DNA of 64,000 bases from Hirudinaria manillensis (taxonomy: Eukaryota; Annelida; Clitellata; Hirudinida; Hirudinidae). The stretch lies in assembly GCA_034509925.1 (NCBI GenBank), contig CM067530.1, positions 5,874,001 through 5,938,000 on the forward strand, read 5' to 3'. Below are positions 57,796 to 64,000 of the stretch, one piece after another. Each line of letters starts with the position of its first letter. Position 1 is the first letter of the stretch. Both the position numbers and the translations under genes were made by a program. The notes below the pieces were generated by a model. It searched no databases, was not told the origin of the DNA, and saw nothing but the letters and a program-made list of their open reading frames with translations.

Positions 57796-58838
57796 GATTT
57801 TTATCTTAAATACGGGAACAAGTACCGAAGGTCAAAGTGTGTACAATGTAACAACGGGTGCTTATGTACTACCCGAGTTCAAGTACCAAGTACCCCATCC
57901 CTAATTAATCTCATTATAATATTATAATGATGTAATGGTAAGCATCAAGATGACGAAATTCATCAAAAAAGAGGGAATTTGAATGCACCAAACTTGAATT
58001 TTAAACATTAAACAGTTTTTTCTACCAATTATGTTTAATGTTAAAACGCCTGAATTTTTTTTATTTTTTTAAATCTGACGCAGTTAATTGGTCGTTAAAA
58101 TTGACTGAAAAATAAAAAAAGAAAGATTACTTTTAAGTAATCATAGAGTAACACAAACACCATGCAAGGCTGTCACGCGGAGTTGTGGACGGATGGCTGT
58201 CGGTCGGTTTAAAATGCTTGGCAGTCCAGTAGACACGAAAGAAACCAACTTATCGGACCAAGACGGGAGCCATGAGTGAGTTTAAAAATAATAAATAATT
58301 TTATTTTAATATTTTTAATTCCTCGTTTATTCAATTGTCGCTGAAAATGAATTTCGATTGTTAAAGCGACAATTCAGTTCTTTTCAGAGAGGATTTTTTT
58401 CTTCTTTTTTTTCTAATTTTCCTCTGAAATTCTGGAATCAATTTTCTTTGTCACATAATTTCATTGTGTCTTGTTCAATTTCTTTCTTCCAAGGAATCGA
58501 ATTTGCTTCAATTGAATGATTAAATGAATGAATAAATGAATGAATAAATAAATGAATAATTAATTAATTGAATGAATTCTATTCAATACTTGAAACTGCC
58601 ATCAAACAAATTAAGGCAGACGTTATTTTTAAATCTTTAAATTATTAATTACAAAACCAATGTATTGATTTTCTTTTTGAATATATTGAACGAAATTAGT
58701 TTAATATTAAATTATTGTATTGAATTATATGAACATATTAAATTGAATTTAATAAGAAATTTTTAAAAAATTAAATAAAAACGATTCAAAACAACTAAAA
58801 AAAACATTTCACTCGAAAATTCCTGCAGTCGTTTGTGA
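57796..58838. other. Non-co­ding stretch, one weak exon candidate
   Basis: A possible first exon lies at 58218-58274 (MLGSPVDTKETNLSDQDGSHE, donor GTGAGT), but I found no following exon. ATGA/AATG tetranucleotide runs lie around 58515-58580. Confidence 0.3.
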
Positions 58839-58839
58839 G

Positions 58840-58985
58840 TATTTGTTGTTGTTGTTGTTGTTGCTGATGGGTTGTTGTTGCTGATGGGTTGTTGTTGCTG
58901 ATGTGTTGTTGTTGCTGATGTGTTGTTGTTGCTGATGTGTTGTTGTTGCTGATGGGTTGTTGTTGCTGATGTGTTGTTGTTCTCT
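58840..58985 (+). repeat. 18-bp minisatellite
   Basis: About seven copies of TTGTTGTTGCTGATGGGT, with G/T alternation at the sixteenth position. Preceded by a short TTG array. Confidence 0.9.
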
Positions 58986-59209
58986 ATGGAGACGTTGTTG
59001 AAGAATCATTTGTTACGAACGAAGGGGAACTTTGAGCGAAGCAAAAAAAACTGTTGACTTTGAAATCATTTCTGACCTCAAAGGAAGGATTTTTTGTGCA
59101 GAAACAATTTGTAATATTTCTAAGTGGCGGCAAAATCCCCACTTGCGTGACTTTTATTGCTTCCCCTGTTGATCAGGGATGTAATTAAGAAAATATAAGA
59201 TTTATTTTC

Positions 59210-59360
59210 TCTTTTCTATGAGTGAATGAATGGATGGATGGGTGGACGGACGTCTGACATGTGGAAGGATGGATGGACAAACGGTCGGTTGGAAGGTCGC
59301 ATGGGTGGGCGGGCAATTTGTTTGGGTAGACAATCGGATGAAGGGACGGACGGAATGAGG
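59210..59360 (+). repeat. Degenerate GGAT/GGAC tetranucleotide array
   Basis: Imperfect GAATGAATGGATGGATGGGT-type repeat over about 150 bases, becoming irregular to the right. Confidence 0.7.
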
Positions 59361-60120
59361 ACAATGCCAAAGGAATGGTTCAAGAAGTAATTAAAATCCA
59401 CGCTTCGTCGGACACACGACAAACGTCTGTCAAGACAATCAGATAAAATCTCGAGATTTCGATGAAGACGGATGGATGCTTCCCCGGATGGCGTCACAAT
59501 CGTTGTCATGGCGACCGCGAAGTTATATCGTTGTCATGGCGACGACGGAGTCGATATTGTCGTTCAGCTTCGAGAGGAGAACCGTCAGGATAACAATGGG
59601 AATGGAAAGATGGAGCGGAAGAGAAAGAGATAAACGGAAACGGAGAGTGATGCGTTAGGTTTCAATTCGATCGAAAGATAAAGAAGAAAAAAATGGATAC
59701 GGATGCAACATAAGCATAACCTGATCCTAATTAAGTCCTTTGAATGTACTGCGACCAGTCATGGAAATGAATCATAGATGCATGAACGAGTGAATGAACG
59801 AACGAACGAACGAATGAATGAATGAATGAATGAATGAACCTCTCGAACATCGACCAAAGAATCTTTCATGATCTGCTTTAAGTCTCACCTGTTCCAGTCT
59901 GTCATGCCATTTTCTTCACTCAAATATTTCCCCATTTAATAATTATCATCGTTTGTTCACTTTTTAAACCTTTTAATCACAATAGTAGTTAATATTATTA
60001 TTAATAGTAGTTAACAATATTAAGTACAAATGCTATTACCATGTGGGGAATTCAGAAAACGTGCTGACAGATAGTAATATTAATACTAACTATATTAATA
60101 TGTGTATATACATATAAACA
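59361..60120. other. Non-coding stretch
   Basis: Two copies of ATCGTTGTCATGGCGAC (59499-59515 and 59528-59544) and a (GAAC/GAAT)n array at 59785-59838. No gene recognised. Confidence 0.4.
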
Positions 60121-60519
60121 TGGTCGTCATCATCATCATCATCATCATCGTAATCATCGATTATCCATCCGTCCATGTCATCATCTTCAACTTGCAATTT
60201 CACTCATCAAGCCCATTATCGTGTTATTAATGGACCCAGCACAGAATAGAATGTGTTGGCTTCAGGTATTTATGTTGCCGTCACCTACGATGACGAGAAC
60301 GTTAATTTCAAGACTAAATGTCATTAAAAGCCAGAAATGTTATTAAAAATCATAAATATTTTTATTTTATTTTTAAATATTATTTCATATTTATCTCATT
60401 TATTAAGTCGAATCATAGTCGTCGTCGTCATAATCGCCGTCGCTGGAAAAAAAGTAATTTTGTCGAAGTAGTGATGTTATTAGCAATATCCAAAGAATAT
60501 TATGGCAGTTGGAAGTTAT

Positions 60520-60650
60520 TATTAAATTTATTATTAAATTAAATTTATTATTAATTTAAATTTATTATTAAATTAGATTTATTATTAAATTAGATTTATT
60601 ATTAATTTAAATTTATTATTAACTTCAATTTATTATTAACTCCAATTCTT
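60520..60650 (+). repeat. TTATTATTAAATTAAATT array
   Basis: About seven imperfect copies of an 18-20 bp unit (TTTATTATTAAATTAGA and variants). Confidence 0.8.
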
Positions 60651-61373
60651 TATCGACTTTTTTTAAAGTTGTTTTTGTCGTTGTAAGTTCACGTTCTCAA
60701 TGAATGAAAACATTCCAATTTAATCAGTCCTCCGTAATTCAATCATTTCCAAACAATATTCTCTCCAAGCCGATTCAATTAGAATACATTTGCATAATGA
60801 ATTAAGCCAATTATAATAATTTATGCAGAGTTAATTCCTCACGAGCTTCAATCGGTCGAATGATTTTAATCATCTGAAATGTCACTTTTCAGGTAAAATT
60901 CGACCTGAAACGTTGTGAATCGGCAACAAACCATGGAAGCCTTTTGTCATGAATTTTCATTCTTTTATTATTCAAATATTTGCCCAATGATTGCTCTTAA
61001 GCATCTCCAGATTGGAATATTATTCTCATTTTGCACGAAAAATGCCAATAATTCATCGAGTAATTGCTGAGGTTATCACACCAACAACTTCGAGACACAG
61101 TCCCATTATTTTCATATGCTATTATTTATTGTTGTATTATTACTACTATTATTATTATTATCATAATCATAATCATCACCATTATCATTATTATTATTCT
61201 TAGTAGTAACTATTGGGATAGTAGTAGTCTTATAGGCTTTGGCAAATAAATGAAGATGCAAAGATATCAAGAGATTTGGAAAAGAGGTTTTGTTGAAATC
61301 AACTTCCTCTGCATCAATCAGTTTATAGATTGATGAGCTCCACAATTCAGATCAAGAAAGCAGTTGGTTTCTG

Positions 61374-61421
61374 ATGATGATGACGATGATGATGACGATG
61401 ATGACGATGATGATGATGAAA
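61374..61421 (+). repeat. GAT/GAC microsatellite
   Basis: About 16 GAT/GAC units. Confidence 0.9.
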
Positions 61422-62416
61422 AACAGGAAGTCTGATTAAATTAAAGATTTGTCTCTAGAAATCAGTTCAGAAACTGATTGAGACAAAAGGATTGAAGAAA
61501 CCAGAAACAAGTTTTAGGAGAAAACTTATGCTTCGATATTGATCAAGAAACCAACATGAGAAGATGATCAAGTCTTGAATGTCAAAGGGTTTGTCAACGA
61601 TGAGGTTGGGCAGTCATTCCTTGGATCAATTCATTGTGATTCTAAAGAATATCGAAAGAGGGAGTTGAAAAGTGAGATTGCATTTCTGAGAATCAAACTT
61701 GAATGTCACAGAATCGATCTGAAGGAAGGAAGACGTTTTGTACAAGTAGATTTACAAGGTCGAGAGGAATTTAAATGGATCCACATTGATACATACAAAC
61801 AGCCGAGGCATCTAATAATTTCCTGAAAATTTGCTAAATATGAGTCCAATATTATTCAATTTTACATATTATGTCATTTTATTTATTGGTATCAAGGCTC
61901 TATCCTGTAAAATTACAATTGAAACATTATAAGTCATTTTAAAGAATGTCAACAATAAGGCATGTGTTCAGAGTTGCAGCAAACGTAAGAGTTGGTTTTG
62001 GTATGTTTACTGCGTTTCTATATGAAGGTCTCATTAAGTGTTGAGTCATCTTGGGAGTCTAATTATTCTTCAAAGAAGTTCAAAAAGAGGTTTATTGTTA
62101 ACTATTGAGACTTAATGAAATAAATAAAATATAAAACAAAACAAATTTAATAAAAAGGATGACTTTTATAGAATGGATTCCCTTCGGTTGTCTTCGTCCA
62201 TTGTCCTTTTAGTTCCGGTGAATCGGTGAAATATCGGAAGTTGCTGTTACTTCAGGCCCTGCATTATTTTTACAATTATTTATTTTAAAATAATTTAACA
62301 TTAATTTCTTTTTAAAATCCCATTCCCGATTGATTTTGTAAAAGATTTATTCACTTATTAATTGAGCGACAGATTCTAATGTTTATCTTATATATTAATG
62401 AAACAACATTATTGAA
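61422..62416. other. Non-coding stretch
   Basis: An 83-codon plus-strand frame (61575-61826) has a plausible hydrophilic composition but no recognised domain or splice partner. Confidence 0.35.

Positions 62417-62466
<50 letters not shown>
62417..62466 (+). repeat. (AAT)n microsatellite
   Basis: About 16 perfect AAT units. Confidence 0.95.
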
Positions 62467-62468
<2 letters not shown>

Positions 62469-62689
62469 CACTAAATATTACAATTATTTATAAATGTTTC
62501 CTCGGTTGAACGAGCGTACAACGCTTCAGTAACAAGCAACAATAATAAGATTCGGAATTGAAATGAAATCCAATCCACGACATCTTGAAACGTATCTCCC
62601 TCTTGTCGGTTATGATAATGATCACTAATAACGGATAATAATAGGGACCGCATAAATATTTTGGTGACGAACGTATTGGGAAGACGACG

Positions 62690-62765
62690 ACGATGATGAT
62701 GATGATGACGACGATGATGATGGTGATGATGATGACGATGGTGATGATGATGACGAGGATGACGT
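62690..62765 (+). repeat. GAC/GAT microsatellite
   Basis: About 24 GAC/GAT/GGT units; reads as poly-His on the minus strand and is not evidence for a protein. Confidence 0.9.
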
Positions 62766-62893
62766 CGACCATATTGATGGCAATGTCGGTGATTTATTGA
62801 CAAAAGCAACCTGCAGGTCTCATTATTTCGACAAATTTGACGATCACGATTCTGAACACTGAGATGGTGAGCAGGAGGCCACATATCAAACGC

Positions 62894-62988
62894 GATGATG
62901 ACGACGACGTGATGATGATGATGATGATGACGAAGATGATGATGATGATCTCGGTGGTGTTGGAAGAAGTGATGATGATGATGATTGC
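62894..62988 (+). repeat. GAT/GAC microsatellite cluster
   Basis: Several GATGATGATGAC blocks separated by short unique sequence. Confidence 0.85.
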
Positions 62989-63059
62989 AATTACGATGGA
63001 AATGTACTTGCTCGAATACTCACGGACTACGAAATCTGCACCTGCAAACGAAAGACATT

Positions 63060-64000
63060 TACTGAGAATTTTTATTGTTTTAAATTGTTTATTGTTATAT
63101 ATTCATTTAATGTTAATAATTTTAATAAAAATATTATTAAATTATTTCATATTATTACTGACATTAAAAGTCGTTAATACTATAAGCAATTATGGGTTAA
63201 TATTACTATTAATTAGTAACTAATAATTTTTTATACCATTGGTTATAAATAATTATTAAAATATTGTTGATTTTTTAAAATAAAGGTTTTAATATTAAAA
63301 GATATCCACCCCGTTCCCCCACTCACCAACCAATGAGCGATTGAATACTGAGGTTCTTGAGATCAACTTGAGTGTGTTGTGATGACGCTTGACGATGGCG
63401 ACGATGATGACGACGAAGATGACGATGAAGGAGGTTTGGCAGGGGAGGAGTCATCATATCATGACATCCTCGAGTTAGTCACGGAGCTGATTACGTACAC
63501 GATGTTTCCAACACCAGCACAATTTCTATAGCGCCTACTTTTGACGTTTCAAGTCACCCAACTTTCCCCGGTCATTTATAAAGCACCTTTTGCCAGCCAC
63601 GCAAACCTCCGAGAAGAAAGCTGTTTGTTAATCCCTTTAAAATTCAATTTATTTTAAGATGTACATCCTTGTCACATCGTCATTACAATCGAACTGCACG
63701 TGCTTCTAACAACAATAGCAATAATAATGATGGTATAATAGTATAATAGCGCTCAAGTAAATAATGGTTAGTTATGGTCAAATTAGAAAAATTGGAGCTA
63801 TTTTGCTTGATACGAAATAGTTTCTATTCTGATCTAAAAATAAGAAAGACGCTTTAATTGAAAGCCATACGTTATGTCGGAGAATTGTTTGAAGTAAGAT
63901 GAAAAGTTTGAAGAGGCTTGTAAGAAAAAAAATCCTATTAAAAAAACTGCTGCCATTCCCAACAAGAGTACAAACAACAACATAATAAAAGAAGCAACAA
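63060..64000. other. Right end of the window, no gene recognised
   Basis: AT-rich, with a GAC/GAT cluster at 63385-63430 and a GC-richer patch at 63430-63610 lacking a long frame. A gene truncated by the window edge cannot be excluded. Confidence 0.4.

Noticed and set aside
58218..58274. First-exon candidate MLGSPVDTKETNLSDQDG with GTGAGT donor
   Set aside because: A good donor but no downstream exon in the remaining 5.7 kb; kept only as a note.
62471..62884. Poly-His or poly-Ile proteins around 62488-62884
   Set aside because: Frames are produced by GAC/GAT arrays read on the opposite strand.

Overview
The window is nuclear DNA from an invertebrate animal. By eye it is roughly two-thirds or more A+T. 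Every recognisable gene is split by GT-AG introns, mostly 50-400 bases long, and the gene set is animal-specific: atypical E2F7/8, a RING1/RNF2 Polycomb ligase, an IRAG/LRMP (MRVI1-family) membrane protein and a type-B carboxylesterase. Polyadenylation signals, simple-sequence arrays and several classes of transposon support this. The phylum cannot be fixed from the sequence alone; a lophotrochozoan, cnidarian or crustacean would all fit.

Layout. 0-2.5 kb is intergenic and holds copy A of a ~1.5 kb dispersed repeat. 2.6-5.4 kb (minus) is an unrecognised multi-exon gene. 5.4-8.5 kb is empty. 8.5-9.8 kb (plus) is a small acidic-protein gene, followed at once by copy B of the repeat. 11.8-15.3 kb (plus) is UTP18, a WD40 protein of the small-subunit processome, with a Helitron-like element and a 27-bp tandem array in its introns. 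15.6-19.9 kb (minus, tail-to-tail with UTP18) is a membrane-anchored carboxylesterase with an intact catalytic triad. 21.8-23.4 kb (plus) is RNF2/RING1. 23.6-34.2 kb (minus, tail-to-tail with RNF2) is GFAT, the hexosamine-pathway enzyme, in 20 coding exons. One of its introns carries a decayed LINE that is itself split by a young gypsy LTR retrotransposon. 36.2-40.8 kb (plus, divergent from GFAT) is E2F7/8, with an apparently intact Tc1 transposon in an intron. 41.4-48.8 kb (minus) is an IRAG/LRMP-like gene with two possible transmembrane 3' ends. 49.6-64 kb contains no gene I can name; it is dominated by GAT/GAC, ATT and TTG arrays and minisatellites.

The genes do not form a pathway; they are ordinary housekeeping and regulatory genes sitting side by side. 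The coding models were built by hand from splice signals and reading phase. For UTP18, the esterase, RNF2, GFAT, E2F7/8 and the small acidic gene, the exon lengths add up to an exact multiple of three. I found no convincing new biological system. The most interesting material is the nested retrotransposons inside GFAT, the Helitron-like element, the alternative membrane tails of the IRAG-like gene, and the frame disturbance at the GFAT C-terminus. Coordinates read by eye may be off by a base.
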